Source: Denitrificimonas caeni DSM 24390 (GTDB lineage Bacteria > Pseudomonadota > Gammaproteobacteria > Pseudomonadales > Pseudomonadaceae). Taken from it: 64,000 bases of DNA. Below the pieces are notes generated by a model. It was not told the origin of the DNA. It saw nothing but the letters and a program-made list of their open reading frames with translations, and did not search any database. The DNA is taken from contig NZ_ATXQ01000001.1 in the NCBI RefSeq assembly GCF_000421765.1, positions 186,001 through 250,000 on the forward strand, read 5' to 3'. The translations under genes were made by a program, and so were the position numbers. How positions within the stretch are numbered: position 1 is the stretch's first letter; each line of letters begins with the position of its first letter. This document shows positions 1-9,816 of this stretch, in pieces.

Positions 1-73
1 GCCCTACTATGGCGCTGCTAAACCTGTATTAGAAACTTACCTAAACAGTTCATTACAGGCCGATAAAACTTAA
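1..73 (+). CDS. C-terminal fragment of an unidentified protein
   Basis: An open frame enters from the left edge (codons begin at base 2) and ends at TAA 71-73, giving 23 residues that end LNSSLQADKT. There is too little to assign a family. The following 118-136 bases hold no other gene and would contain the promoter of the histidine kinase. This could be the end of a real upstream gene or a chance open frame. Confidence 0.3.
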   Translation, partial: PYYGAAKPVLETYLNSSLQADKT

Positions 74-209
74 TAAATAAAATATTTACCCTCGGAAACT
101 TAGCGCAATTTATCGACAAACGTCGCAGATTCGAAGAAGTACATTCGCTATCTTATCTCAGCGGAGTTGCCTAAACTGAGCGTATCTTTTCATGTTCCAG
201 GTCATCTTA

Positions 210-3200
210 ATGTCTGTTTCCACAGGGCTTATTGCACTCGTTGCGCTCGTTTATATGGCAATTTTATTTGCCATCGCTTTTTATGGTGACCGCCGCACTA
301 CACCCATGAGCCCGCGCATGCGCTCAACGGTATACAGCTTGTCACTGGCAGTATATTGCAGCAGTTGGACATTTTTTGGTTCAGTTGGCCAAGCTGCAGA
401 ACAAATTTGGTCGTTTTTACCTATTTATATCGGCCCAATATTATTACTGACCTTTGCACCTTGGGTGCTGAAAAAAATGGTCATCATCAGTAAGCAAGAA
501 AACATCACCTCAATTGCTGACTTTATTGCCGCACGTTATGGAAAATCGCAACGTTTAGCCATTGTCGTCACCCTGATTGCAGTGGTCGGTGTTTTACCTT
601 ATATCGCCTTACAGCTAAAAGGCATTGTGTTAGGCGTTAACTTATTGACCGGCGTTTCAGCCAATTCAACCGGCATCCATGCTCAAGATACTGCTTTAAT
701 AGTAACTGTAGCACTGGCACTATTCTCCATTTTATTTGGTACGCGTAATCTTGATGTCACTGAGCATCACCGTGGTTTAATGCTGGCAATCGCTTTCGAA
801 TCTCTAATCAAGCTTATGGCATTTGTGGCTGTGGGCTTGTTTGTAATTTATGGACTTTATAACGGTGTGGGTGATTTATGGTTGCAAGCCAAAGAAGCGC
901 CCAAGCTTGAAGCTTACTGGAATGAAGCCACCAACTGGCCGGCAATACTGGTACAAACGTGCGTAGCCATGATGGCGATTTACACCTTGCCCAGACAGTT
1001 TCACGTCACTGTCGTTGAGAATAATGATTACAACGATTTACGCGTGGCACGCTGGGTTTTCCCTTTATACCTTTTAATAGTGGCGGTTTTCGTCATACCC
1101 ATCGCACTTGCCGGACAATTGCGCTTACCTTTGTCAGTGGTGCCAGATTCATTTGTAATCAGTCTGCCTTTAGCTGAAGGCAATCCAACCTTAGCGATTA
1201 TGGCTTTTATTGGTGGCGCATCAGCAGCAACCGGCATGGTAATTGTCGCTGCAGTAACACTCTCAATCATGATTTCCAATCATATTTTATTGCCTTTTTT
1301 ATTGCAGTCACGCAACACCGAACGCCCCTTTGAAGCCTTTCGTTATTGGATGCTTACCGCTCGTAGGCTCAGCATCATTATTATTTTACTGCTCGCCTAT
1401 ACCAGCTATCGACTCCTAGGTGCCAACACCAGTCTCGCCACCATTGGCCAAATTGCCTTTGCCGCACTGACCCAGTTGGCACCTGCGATGATTGGCGCAT
1501 TGATTTGGAAACCAGCCAATCGCCAAGGTGTATTTGCCGGTTTAACCGCTGGATCAATTTTATGGCTGTATACACTAGTATTGCCGGTAATTGCTGTCAG
1601 CGCTGGCTGGTCACTGGATGCTTTCCCGGGCTTAACATGGCTAGCTAATCAGCCGCTTGGTTTACCCATCGACCCACTCACCCTTGGTGTCACACTCTCT
1701 CTCAGCGGCAACTTCATACTCTTCGCCCTTGTGTCACTTTTTTCAAGAACACGCGTTTCAGAGCACTGGCAAGCTAACCGTTTTATCGGTCTGCATGTTG
1801 GCAACCGTCAAACCTTAACAGTGCAAATCAGTGACTTATTAACGCTATCGGGTCGTTTTGTTGGTGAAAGCCGTGCCAAGCAAAGCTTTATTCGTTTTGC
1901 TTATAAAAAAGGGCTCGATTTTAATCCTGCTGAAACAGCCAATAGCGAATGGATTGCTCATACCGAGCGTCTTCTCACTGGTGTTTTAGGTGCCTCTTCA
2001 ACTCGCGTAGTTGTGAAAGCGGCGATCGAAGGCCGCGAAATGTACGTTGAAGATGTCGTGCGTATCGTTGGTGAGGCCTCTGAGGTTTTACAGTTCAACC
2101 GTACTTTACTGCAAGGTGCTATTGAGAATATCACCCAAGGTATTAGCGTGGTTGATCGCTCATTGCGTTTGGTTGCGTGGAATAGCCGCTACTTAAAACT
2201 GTTCAACTACCCTGATGATTTGATTCAAGTCGGTCGACCGATTGCTGACATTATTCGTCATAACGCTGACCATGGTTTATGTGGCCCGGGTGATGTTGAA
2301 ACACACGTTAGCAAACGTTTGCACTGGATGCGTCAAGGTAATGCTCATACCTCCGAACGCCTGTTTCCTAACGGCCGCGTCATTGAGCTGATTGGGAATC
2401 CAATGCCCGGCGGCGGTTTCGTGATGAGTTTCACCGATATTACCGCGTTCCGTGAAGCAGAAAAGGCGCTAAAAGAAGCCAATGAAAGCCTTGAGCACCG
2501 CGTCAGCGAGCGTACCTACGAACTCTCACAGCTCAACGTTGCACTCAGCGATGCTAAGCATGTGGCGGAAAGCGCGAACCAGTCGAAAACTCGTTTTTTA
2601 GCAGCGGTAAGCCACGATTTAATGCAGCCACTCAATGCTGCCCGTCTATTTTCAGCGGCACTCTCTCATCAAGAAGCGTTGCCTGAAGATGCGCAAGACC
2701 TGGTCAAAAATCTTGATAGCTCTTTACGCTCAGCAGAAGACCTGATCAGTGACTTACTGGATATTTCACGTCTAGAAAGCGGACGCATTACCCCGCACTG
2801 TAAACCGTTTGCCTTAGGGGCTTGGCTCGAGGCATTAGGAGCCGAATTTACGGCCCTAGCGGAACAGCAAGGCATTGATTTTCGTTTACGCAGCACTTCA
2901 TTAAATATTGTTAGCGATCCAAAACTTTTACGCCGTATCGTGCAAAACTTTCTTACTAATGCTTTTCGATATGCCAACGGCAGTGTGCTACTTGGCGTGC
3001 GTCGCCAATCCAATAACGTACGTATTGACGTTTGGGATCGCGGACAAGGAATACCTGAAGATAAACTGCAATTCATCTTTGAAGAGTTTAAACGTTTAGA
3101 CAGCCACCAGACTCGCGAAGAAAAAGGTCTTGGTCTAGGCTTAGCCATTGCCGATGGTTTAAGCAAAGTGCTTGGTCATAAAATTGAAGTACGCTCTTGG

Positions 3201-3674
3201 CTGGAAAAAGGCAGCGTATTTAGTATCACCGTCCCTTTGTATCGCGGCGCTTTAGCTACTGCAGCGCCAGTTGCTATCAGCAACACCCAAATACAGCCAT
3301 TAGCAGGCTTATGCATACTCTGCGTGGATAATGAGAACAGCATTCTGGCAGGCATGCACAGCCTGCTCACTCGCTGGGGTTGCCAGGTATTAACCGCGAG
3401 TAATCGCAGCGAGTGCAGCACCGCTCTTGCTGAAGGCTTAGTGCCAGATATTGCTTTAGTGGACTTTCACTTAGATGCAGGTGATACCGGAATTGCTCTT
3501 ATGGGCTGGTTACACAAACAGGGCAACGCGTCGCTGCCTGGGATTGTAATCAGCGCAGATGCACGCCCCGAACTCATAAGCCAAGTACACGCGGCAGGTT
3601 TAAGTTTCTTAGCCAAACCAGTTAAGCCAGCAGCCCTACGCGCTTTAATTAATAGTTACTTACCAAATAGGTGA
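210..3674 (+). CDS. Symporter-like hybrid sensor histidine kinase (SSS-PAS-HisKA-HATPase-REC)
   Basis: A protein of about 1154 residues. The first 510 or so residues form a sodium/solute symporter-like region with about a dozen hydrophobic segments. A PAS-like domain follows (about 640-750), then a heptad-rich linker, a HisKA domain with the phosphoacceptor His in AVSHDLMQPL (near residue 802), an HATPase domain (NAFRYA, DRGQGIP, GLGLGLAI), and a C-terminal receiver with the likely phosphorylated Asp in ALVDFHLD (near 1085). The layout resembles CbrA and the P. aeruginosa PA3271-type kinases, but CbrA lacks the receiver. It probably senses or couples to a transported nutrient at the inner membrane; the ligand is unknown. 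ATG 210 is preferred because AGGT lies 8 bases upstream; ATG 192 is in frame. No cognate regulator gene is adjacent. Confidence 0.88.
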   Translation: MSVSTGLIALVALVYMAILFAIAFYGDRRTTPMSPRMRSTVYSLSLAVYCSSWTFFGSVGQAAEQIWSFLPIYIGPILLLTFAPWVLKKMVIISKQENITSIADFIAARYGKSQRLAIVVTLIAVVGVLPYIALQLKGIVLGVNLLTGVSANSTGIHAQDTALIVTVALALFSILFGTRNLDVTEHHRGLMLAIAFESLIKLMAFVAVGLFVIYGLYNGVGDLWLQAKEAPKLEAYWNEATNWPAILVQTCVAMMAIYTLPRQFHVTVVENNDYNDLRVARWVFPLYLLIVAVFVIPIALAGQLRLPLSVVPDSFVISLPLAEGNPTLAIMAFIGGASAATGMVIVAAVTLSIMISNHILLPFLLQSRNTERPFEAFRYWMLTARRLSIIIILLLAYTSYRLLGANTSLATIGQIAFAALTQLAPAMIGALIWKPANRQGVFAGLTAGSILWLYTLVLPVIAVSAGWSLDAFPGLTWLANQPLGLPIDPLTLGVTLSLSGNFILFALVSLFSRTRVSEHWQANRFIGLHVGNRQTLTVQISDLLTLSGRFVGESRAKQSFIRFAYKKGLDFNPAETANSEWIAHTERLLTGVLGASSTRVVVKAAIEGREMYVEDVVRIVGEASEVLQFNRTLLQGAIENITQGISVVDRSLRLVAWNSRYLKLFNYPDDLIQVGRPIADIIRHNADHGLCGPGDVETHVSKRLHWMRQGNAHTSERLFPNGRVIELIGNPMPGGGFVMSFTDITAFREAEKALKEANESLEHRVSERTYELSQLNVALSDAKHVAESANQSKTRFLAAVSHDLMQPLNAARLFSAALSHQEALPEDAQDLVKNLDSSLRSAEDLISDLLDISRLESGRITPHCKPFALGAWLEALGAEFTALAEQQGIDFRLRSTSLNIVSDPKLLRRIVQNFLTNAFRYANGSVLLGVRRQSNNVRIDVWDRGQGIPEDKLQFIFEEFKRLDSHQTREEKGLGLGLAIADGLSKVLGHKIEVRSWLEKGSVFSITVPLYRGALATAAPVAISNTQIQPLAGLCILCVDNENSILAGMHSLLTRWGCQVLTASNRSECSTALAEGLVPDIALVDFHLDAGDTGIALMGWLHKQGNASLPGIVISADARPELISQVHAAGLSFLAKPVKPAALRALINSYLPNR

Positions 3675-3773
3675 CACTGTTTGCTGGAGTCATAGATTTT
3701 TTCGTAACGAAGCGTACTCATCCAGTGCAGCATCGCACTCCAACTCCAGTCGAGGCCTAGCCAAATGACAGGC

Positions 3774-3799
3774 AAAAAAAAGGGCAACCTAAGTTGCCC
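3774..3799 (-). terminator. Rho-independent terminator after ccoM
   Basis: A 7-bp perfect stem (GGGCAAC/GTTGCCC, 3782-3799, loop of 4) is followed on the minus strand by a run of Ts (complement of the A run 3774-3781). It lies 34 bases past the ccoM stop. On the plus strand no T run follows, so it serves the minus-strand gene only. Confidence 0.85.
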
Positions 3800-3832
3800 G
3801 AATTGCCTTGCGTGCTTCAGAGTTAGAAAAGA

Positions 3833-3949
3833 TCAGTTCGAGTTGCGTTTTTGCTCTTCTTTTCTAACGAAATAATAAAGACCAAAGAAGAAAGCGACCA
3901 TAAGGGCGACTGTCCCGATGCCTGCGAATACGACTACATCCATAAACAT
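3833..3949 (-). CDS. ccoM: Probable cbb3-type cytochrome c oxidase small subunit CcoM
   Basis: A 38-residue protein starting MFMDVVVFAGIGTVALMVAF, with one transmembrane helix (about residues 5-27) and a charged C-terminus VRKEEQKRNSN. An AGGAGA ribosome site sits 5 bases before the ATG. Size, the aromatic/aliphatic helix and the MF-D-VV-AG start match my recollection of CcoM, the single-helix subunit found with the cbb3-1 oxidase of Pseudomonas stutzeri. The gene is monocistronic, ends at an intrinsic terminator and is preceded by an ANR/FNR promoter, as expected for a microaerobic respiratory gene. The other cco genes are not in the window. It could be another single-helix membrane peptide, but location and regulation favour CcoM. 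Confidence 0.72.
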   Translation of the reverse strand: MFMDVVVFAGIGTVALMVAFFFGLYYFVRKEEQKRNSN

Positions 3950-3988
3950 TGCAATCTCCTTAACGCTTTTCAAAATTAACTTGATTTA

Positions 3989-4030
3989 AAGATACGCCAC
4001 AACCACCTAAGCCACATTGATAGAGGTCAA
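3989..4030 (-). promoter_or_regulatory. ANR/FNR box and class II promoter of ccoM
   Basis: On the minus strand, TTGACCTCTATCAA (4030-4017) matches the FNR/ANR consensus TTGAT-N4-ATCAA at 9 of the 10 specified bases. A -10-like TATCTT lies at 3994-3989. If the box is centred at -41.5, as in class II FNR promoters, the start site falls at about 3982, which puts the hexamer at -12 to -7. The leader to the ccoM ATG would be about 33 bases. Confidence 0.75.
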
Positions 4031-4093
4031 TAGATTCTCTCTCTGTGTAAGCTTACTCATTAGTAACACAGCTATTCTTCTCGCCGTTCTGAA

Positions 4094-4264
4094 TTAACGT
4101 TTTTTCTTCGATTTCTTTTTAGAATTAGACTTGGCACTAGTTAAAGACAGAGCTTTAGTAAAAGCAGCCCGTACCGTCTGCAAGCGCTTTTCATTTTGGT
4201 CGTGCACTCGGCGTACACGCTCACCCGAGAAATCAACAATATTTTCTACGTTCTCATCACTCAT
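4094..4264 (-). CDS. Small lysine-rich conserved hypothetical protein
   Basis: A 56-residue protein, MSDENVENIVDFSGERVRRV at the start and SNSKKKSKKKR at the end. The first half is mildly acidic and predicted helical; the tail is strongly basic, which suggests contact with nucleic acid or the ribosome (inference). A weak GGCTGAG ribosome site precedes the ATG. It lies on the minus strand between the rapA-side hypothetical gene (start 4609, stop 4310) and ccoM, 45 bases after the former, so the two may be co-transcribed. I do not recognise a named family. Confidence 0.6.
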   Translation of the reverse strand: MSDENVENIVDFSGERVRRVHDQNEKRLQTVRAAFTKALSLTSAKSNSKKKSKKKR

Positions 4265-4309
4265 ATCTCAGCCTATTGTTATCTTGATGCATATAGCTAG
4301 CTTACCTGA

Positions 4310-4609
4310 TCAGACTTTCACATCAACCCAGACGCCTTGGCGCGATAGCTCACCACTTTTGTCATACTGACGATCTGCATCATCGACATCAGTCTCTTGC
4401 TCTTCACCACTCTGCTGCCGTTGCTGACGTTTACGTTGCTCTTCTCTGGCTCGTTCTTGTGCGGCAGATAGCTCTTCCTTTTCAAGACCCAACTCTGCAC
4501 TTTTTGCATTTTCTTGCACAGGCAACACTGGGGCAATAGCCGGCTTAGGCTTTTCCACATCATGCTGTGACGTTACTGGGTGTAAACCTTGCGGAATAGG
4601 GGGAAGCAT
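4310..4609 (-). CDS. Conserved hypothetical protein divergent from rapA
   Basis: A 99-residue, probably cytoplasmic protein starting MLPPIPQGLHPVTSQ. It has a proline-rich N-terminus, a central highly charged helix rich in Glu, Arg and Gln (about residues 40-75) and a C-terminal SRQGVWVDVKV. ATG 4609 is chosen over an upstream in-frame start because GGAG lies 7 bases before it. It is transcribed divergently from rapA. Similar MLPPIP-starting proteins are, as I recall, common next to rapA in Pseudomonas; their function is unknown. Confidence 0.7.
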   Translation of the reverse strand: MLPPIPQGLHPVTSQHDVEKPKPAIAPVLPVQENAKSAELGLEKEELSAAQERAREEQRKRQQRQQSGEEQETDVDDADRQYDKSGELSRQGVWVDVKV

Positions 4610-4768
4610 ACAAAGGCTCCTACACTCATACAGTGAGGCATCAACTATAGCGATCAAGGCAGCAATTGTCTCAATAACTCGTTTGAACCCCATCACAACG
4701 ATTCAACCGTGTCCTATGCCTCAGTATCCGTTATCATAACGCGCTTTTTACATCACGCGGAGACAAGC

Positions 4769-7642
4769 ATGACGCAGCAGTATCTACCTGGACAACGTTG
4801 GATCAGTGACGGCGAGGCTGAGCAAGGCCTTGGTACAGTTCTTACTTGCGATGGTCGTCTACTCACCATCCTTTACCCAGCGACGGGAGAAACTCGCCAA
4901 TACTCGCAGCGCAATGCCCCGTTAACCCGCGTCCGCTTTGTACCCGGCGATGAAATCAGTCATTTTGAAGGCTGGACTTTAACTGTTCGCGAAGTCAGCG
5001 AAGTCGATGGATTACTGATCTACCAAGGCTTTAACAGTCAAAACGAAGACTGCGTGTTACCAGAAACGCAGCTCTCCAACTTTATTCAATTTCGCATGGC
5101 CAGCGATCGTTTAGTCGCAGGACAGGTCGATCCGCTGCCATGGTTTACCTTGCGCTACAACTCTCTGCAGCATAACAGCAAGCTGCAGCAGTCCAATCTC
5201 TGGGGTTTGGCCGGCGTGCGTGCGCAACCGATTGCCCACCAATTACACATTGCTCAAGAAGTCGCTGACCGTATTGCGCCACGGGTGTTACTGGCCGATG
5301 AAGTGGGTTTAGGTAAAACCATTGAAGCGGGTTTAATTATTCATCGCCAGTTACTCAGTGGTCGTGCCAGTCGTATTTTACTGATGGTGCCAGAAACTCT
5401 GCAGCATCAGTGGTTGGTGGAAATGCGCCGCCGCTTTAATTTAGACGTCGCACTGTTTGACGCTGAACGTTTTCAAGCTAGTGACGCTGATAACCCTTTT
5501 GAAGACTGCCAAATCGCTTTAGTGTCGATGAATTGGTTGATTGCAGACGAGCGTGCACAAAACGCCTTATGCGGCTGTGACTGGGACATTATGGTGGTCG
5601 ATGAAGCTCACCACTTAGTTTGGCATCCTGAGCAATCCAGCCCAGCCTATCAACTGGTTGAAGCATTGGCGGGTATTACGCCGGGTGTGCTGTTACTCAC
5701 TGCCACCCCTGAGCAACTGGGCCAAGACAGTCACTTTGCCCGCTTACGTTTGCTTGATCCACATCGTTTCCATGATTTAGCCGCTTTCCGTGAAGAGAGT
5801 CAGCACTATCAAGCGATTGCCGATGCGGTGCGCGAACTGCTGGATTTAACCCATCTCAGCGCCAGCGCAGAACAAACCATTAACACTTTTTTAGGTGATG
5901 ACAGCCAAGCACTGATCAGCGCGTTTAACGCAGGCGATGCGCAAGCGGCGCCGCGTTTAATTCGCGAACTGCTCGATCGTCACGGCACCGGACGCTTATT
6001 ATTCCGCAATACCCGTGCAGCGATTTCTGGCTTTCCAGAACGCAAGCTGCATTCTGCGCCTTTGCCTTGCCCCGATCAATATCTGGGTAATGCCGCAGAG
6101 TTGCAGGCGCAGCTGTATCCAGAGCTGCACATTAACGATCTAGCGATGATGTATCTGGATGAGACTGAAGACGCCAGCAGTGAAGAGCCTTGGTGGCAGT
6201 TTGATCCACGCGTGGAATGGTTACTCGAGACGTTAAAAGGACTCAAACAAGAAAAGGTTTTAGTCATTTGTGCCAACGCCACCACGGCACTTGATCTGGG
6301 CGATGCCATGCGCATTCGCTCAGGCATTCCGGCCACGACCTTCCATGAGGGTATGAGCATTATCGAGCGCGACCGCGCCGCAGCATGGTTTGCCGATGAC
6401 GAGTTTGGCGCGCAAGTGATGTTCTGTTCAGAGATCGGCAGTGAAGGCCGTAACTTCCAATTCAGCCATCACTTAGTGTTGTTTGATCTACCGCAGCACC
6501 CTGATTTACTTGAACAGCGTATTGGCCGTCTCGACCGTATTGGTCAGCAGCACACCATTGAGATCCATGTGCCTTACTTTGTCGGTACTGGACAGCAACG
6601 GGTTTTTGAGTGGTATCACCAAGCACTTAACGCGTTCTTATCCACCTGCCCGACCGGTAATGCTTTGCAACTGCAGTTTAGCCAGCAGCTAGAGACGTTA
6701 TTACTCGACACAGAAGATGAAAGCGCTTGGCTCGCTCTACTAGAAAACGCTGCTGCTGTGCGTGCAGAGTTGGAAAGTGAAATGGAAAAAGGTCGCGACC
6801 GTCTTCTGGAGATCAATTCCAGTGGCGCAGGCCGTGGTCAGGCCTTGGTTGAAGCCATTGAAGCGCAAGACGACACCTTCGAGCTGCCCATCTACATGGA
6901 GCAACTGTTTAATGCCTTTGGCATTGATAGCGAAGACCATTCTGATAACGCTTTAATTTTGCGTCCTAGCGAAAAAATGTTGGACGCCAGTTTCCCGCTC
7001 GGTGACGATGAGGCAGTGACCATCACCTACGATCGTGAACTGGCCTTAAGCCGCGAAGACATGCAATTTATCACTTGGGAACACCCCATGGTGCAAGGTG
7101 GTATGGATTTAGTGTTGTCGGGTTCAATGGGCAATACAGCGGTGGCTTTGTTAAAAAACAAAGCCATTAAAGCCGGCACCATGTTGCTTGAGCTGCTGTT
7201 TGTCAGCGAAGCGATTGCGCCGAAACACTTACAGCTTGGACGTTTCTTGCCCCCCATCGCCATGCGTTGCTTGCTCGATGATAAAGGTAATGATCTAGCC
7301 ACTCGCGTCAGTTTTGAGACACTTAATGATCAACTGGAAAGCGTGCCGCGCTCCAGCGCCAGTAAGTTTGCCCGCGCTCAACGCGATACCTTATTGCGCT
7401 TAGTCGATACTGCCGAAGCCAATATGCAACCGCGCCACAACGAGCGTGTTGAGCAAGCCAGTGCGATTTTCTTGGCCAGTATGGAAGAAGAAATCGCCCG
7501 TCTCACTGCTCTGCAAGCGATTAACCCTAGCGTGCGCGATGAAGAAATCGACACCTTACGTGCTTACAAGGAGCAAGGTTTAAGTATGTTTGCTAAAGCC
7601 GCTTTGCGCCTGGAAGCCGTGCGAGTGTTGGTAGCAGGCTAA
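4769..7642 (+). CDS. rapA: RNA polymerase-associated protein RapA (HepA), SWI2/SNF2 ATPase
   Basis: A 957-residue protein, close to the E. coli length of 968. It binds RNA polymerase and helps release stalled or post-termination complexes so that the enzyme recycles. N-terminal Tudor-like domains (about 1-110) precede the SNF2 ATPase: Walker A in [12 protein letters not shown] (about 175-190) and DEAH in VVDEAHHL (about 277). A helicase C-terminal domain follows, with the arginine-finger region [10 protein letters not shown]. The ATG at 4769 has GGAG just upstream; an earlier GTG at 4709 adds 20 unlikely residues. trmO follows 78 bases later. Confidence 0.95.
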   Translation: MTQQYLPGQRWISDGEAEQGLGTVLTCDGRLLTILYPATGETRQYSQRNAPLTRVRFVPGDEISHFEGWTLTVREVSEVDGLLIYQGFNSQNEDCVLPETQLSNFIQFRMASDRLVAGQVDPLPWFTLRYNSLQHNSKLQQSNLWGLAGVRAQPIAHQLHIAQEVADRIAPRVLLADEVGLGKTIEAGLIIHRQLLSGRASRILLMVPETLQHQWLVEMRRRFNLDVALFDAERFQASDADNPFEDCQIALVSMNWLIADERAQNALCGCDWDIMVVDEAHHLVWHPEQSSPAYQLVEALAGITPGVLLLTATPEQLGQDSHFARLRLLDPHRFHDLAAFREESQHYQAIADAVRELLDLTHLSASAEQTINTFLGDDSQALISAFNAGDAQAAPRLIRELLDRHGTGRLLFRNTRAAISGFPERKLHSAPLPCPDQYLGNAAELQAQLYPELHINDLAMMYLDETEDASSEEPWWQFDPRVEWLLETLKGLKQEKVLVICANATTALDLGDAMRIRSGIPATTFHEGMSIIERDRAAAWFADDEFGAQVMFCSEIGSEGRNFQFSHHLVLFDLPQHPDLLEQRIGRLDRIGQQHTIEIHVPYFVGTGQQRVFEWYHQALNAFLSTCPTGNALQLQFSQQLETLLLDTEDESAWLALLENAAAVRAELESEMEKGRDRLLEINSSGAGRGQALVEAIEAQDDTFELPIYMEQLFNAFGIDSEDHSDNALILRPSEKMLDASFPLGDDEAVTITYDRELALSREDMQFITWEHPMVQGGMDLVLSGSMGNTAVALLKNKAIKAGTMLLELLFVSEAIAPKHLQLGRFLPPIAMRCLLDDKGNDLATRVSFETLNDQLESVPRSSASKFARAQRDTLLRLVDTAEANMQPRHNERVEQASAIFLASMEEEIARLTALQAINPSVRDEEIDTLRAYKEQGLSMFAKAALRLEAVRVLVAG

Positions 7643-7720
7643 AATCTGTCGATGCTGCGCTTGAGTGACATTTACAGCGCAGCATCGGCTGTTCGTGGTA
7701 AATATTCTGGAGGCACGATC

Positions 7721-8413
7721 ATGAGCTACACCGTCACGCCAATTGGCTATGTGCGTTCATGTTTTAAAGAAAAGTTTGCCATTCCACGCCAACCTTTATT
7801 AGCTCCAGCGGCGCAAGGCTGCATTGAGTTACTGCCGCCTTATGATCAGGCTGATGCGATCGCAGGCTTAGAAGATATCAGTCATATTTGGGTGATTTTT
7901 CTATTCCATAAAACCCTAGAAGACACGCCGCGTTTAAAGGTGCGTCCACCGCGTTTAGGCGGCAATAAGAGCATTGGTGTATTTGCCAGTCGCGCCACTC
8001 ATCGCCCGAATGGTATTGGCCAGTCGGCTGTACGTTTAGAACGTGCAGAGCCTGGACGCTTGTGGATTTCTGGCATAGATTTGCTCGATGGCACGCCGGT
8101 ACTGGATATCAAGCCTTATGTGCCTTATGCCGATAGTTTGTCTATGGCGCACAATGCCATTGCCGACAGTGCGCCGACTCTGATTACTGTGAGCTGGCAG
8201 CCGAATGCGTTACAGCAAGCTGAGCAACATGCACAGCGTTTACAGCAGCCGCTGATAGAGTTGATTGAGCAATGTTTAGCTCAAGACCCACGCCCCGCTT
8301 ATCAACAGCCAACGCCAGAGCGTATGTATGGCGTGCAGTTTTATGATGTGCAGGTGCGCTGGCGATATTTAACCCTTGAGCAGATTGAAGTGATTGAAGT
8401 TTGTTTGGCTTAA
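7721..8413 (+). CDS. trmO: tRNA m6t6A37 methyltransferase TrmO (TsaA/YaeB family)
   Basis: A 230-residue protein with the TsaA beta-barrel domain in its first 140 residues: PIGYVRS at the start, RATHRPNGIGQSAV and LDIKPYVPYAD. TrmO methylates N6-threonylcarbamoyladenosine at position 37 of threonine tRNAs using S-adenosylmethionine. The C-terminal 90 residues match the extra domain of the E. coli protein. TGGAGG lies 8 bases before ATG 7721, so the longer reading from 7652 is rejected. It follows rapA on the same strand. Confidence 0.93.
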   Translation: MSYTVTPIGYVRSCFKEKFAIPRQPLLAPAAQGCIELLPPYDQADAIAGLEDISHIWVIFLFHKTLEDTPRLKVRPPRLGGNKSIGVFASRATHRPNGIGQSAVRLERAEPGRLWISGIDLLDGTPVLDIKPYVPYADSLSMAHNAIADSAPTLITVSWQPNALQQAEQHAQRLQQPLIELIEQCLAQDPRPAYQQPTPERMYGVQFYDVQVRWRYLTLEQIEVIEVCLA

Positions 8414-8651
8414 TGCCATTGCTGTGTTCGACCCAGCGCATTAAAACAGGCATCACTAGACAATTTTTGCCTCGCTCATCAACCACGTTAAAGCCCGCTA
8501 AATTCTTATTAGATCTCTACTTTTTAAAGCATCTCGAGAAAAATCACGATCCAAATACGCTATGCGCTTGATTTAAATACCGCTCATCACGAACTCTCAC
8601 TCTCTAATTGCGTCTTATTTTTACAAGACCAATTAACAGGTTCGAATACCA

Positions 8652-9647
8652 ATGAGAATTTCGCTATTTTTTATACTTCTACTCACTGCACAATTTGCAC
8701 AAGCACGCAGCTATATTGACGGGCATCTCCATTATGTGGATTTCTTTCAAGAGTCAGAAGGGATGCAAGCTTTATTAAGCGCGATGGATCAAGGCAACAT
8801 CAGTCATACAGCCATCATGGGCATACCTGTGGCGAAAAAATGGCAAGAAGATGAGCCAAAAAAACCACGCTATTACGCTGGTGACGATGCTGATCTGTAT
8901 TGGTACAGCGCCACTGATTTTTACTTATTACATGCCATACAACAATTAAAACCTGAACAGAAAAAACGCTTCTTTCCATTTCTCTCCGGTTTTAATGCCA
9001 ATGATAAAAACGCTGCCACTCACATTCGCCGAACCTTAAAAATGAATCCTGGTTTCTGGCAAGGTATTGGTGAGGTGTTTACTCGTCATGACGATGTCAC
9101 CGCTTTGATGCAAGGCAATACGCCACGCGCAAATAACGAAGCAATGATGAAAGTCTATCGCGTTGCCGAAGAGTACGATCTACCGGTATTACTGCACAGC
9201 AACGTCACCTCAAAACGCGAACGCAATCCTTTATACCTTGAAGAGCTAGAGGAAGCGCTAAGCAAGAATCCTGATGTGCGTTTTATCTGGGCACATGCTG
9301 GAACCAGCATGGAACTTCACCGTCATCAGGAAGAATTAGATTTTCTGCATCCGTTAATTAAGCGTTTACTGGATGAGCACGACAACCTGTACATTGATTT
9401 ATCTTGGACACTACTCGAACCTTATCTCCTCGACGCACAAGGCAAGCCTAATCCCAATTGGCTAAAGCTCTTCACTGACAACCCTACACGCTTTGTGCTT
9501 GGTAGTGATGTGGTTGGCCGCTTCTCTAATCTAGGCGAGACAATGAGCGGCTTTGAACCGGTATTAGAAGCCTTACCTAAAGACGTTGCACAGGCTATAG
9601 CAGAAGATAATTTTCTTAAGTTATTGCCAAAAAAAGAAGCTCAATAA
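8652..9647 (+). CDS. Exported amidohydrolase-family (TIM-barrel) metal-dependent hydrolase
   Basis: A 331-residue protein with a short signal peptide (residues 1-18, cleavage likely after AQA). Metal-ligand signatures of the amidohydrolase-2 fold are visible: DGHLH (His25, His27), VLLHSN, WAHAG and a late GSDVVG aspartate. A periplasmic hydrolase or decarboxylase-like enzyme is expected; the substrate cannot be told. It stands alone: the 238 bases before it are gene-free and it ends at a bidirectional hairpin shared with rplS. The upstream AT-rich gap suggests its own promoter. Confidence 0.75.
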   Translation: MRISLFFILLLTAQFAQARSYIDGHLHYVDFFQESEGMQALLSAMDQGNISHTAIMGIPVAKKWQEDEPKKPRYYAGDDADLYWYSATDFYLLHAIQQLKPEQKKRFFPFLSGFNANDKNAATHIRRTLKMNPGFWQGIGEVFTRHDDVTALMQGNTPRANNEAMMKVYRVAEEYDLPVLLHSNVTSKRERNPLYLEELEEALSKNPDVRFIWAHAGTSMELHRHQEELDFLHPLIKRLLDEHDNLYIDLSWTLLEPYLLDAQGKPNPNWLKLFTDNPTRFVLGSDVVGRFSNLGETMSGFEPVLEALPKDVAQAIAEDNFLKLLPKKEAQ

Positions 9648-9771
9648 AACTGAGCAGGGCTTATGCTGATCACGCGAACCCGCGACTGCTCAATGAATGC
9701 TTCTAAGTTGCTGGGATGAGCGCAATACTCGGGTGCAAACGCACGAAGGAGATTACTGCTATTGCAGAAAC

Positions 9772-9799
9772 AACAAAGCAGCCCTTAGGCTGCTTTGTT
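9772..9799. terminator. Bidirectional terminator between the amidohydrolase gene and rplS
   Basis: A 12-bp perfect inverted repeat, AACAAAGCAGCC/GGCTGCTTTGTT, with a 4-base loop. T-rich tracts follow on both strands. It lies between two convergent genes, 18 bases past the rplS stop. Confidence 0.85.
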
Positions 9800-9816
9800 T
9801 TGAAACACTGGACGAA

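Noticed and set aside
2669-3166. 165-codon minus-strand frame inside the hybrid kinase gene
   Set aside because: Antisense shadow of the conserved HisKA/HATPase coding sequence.
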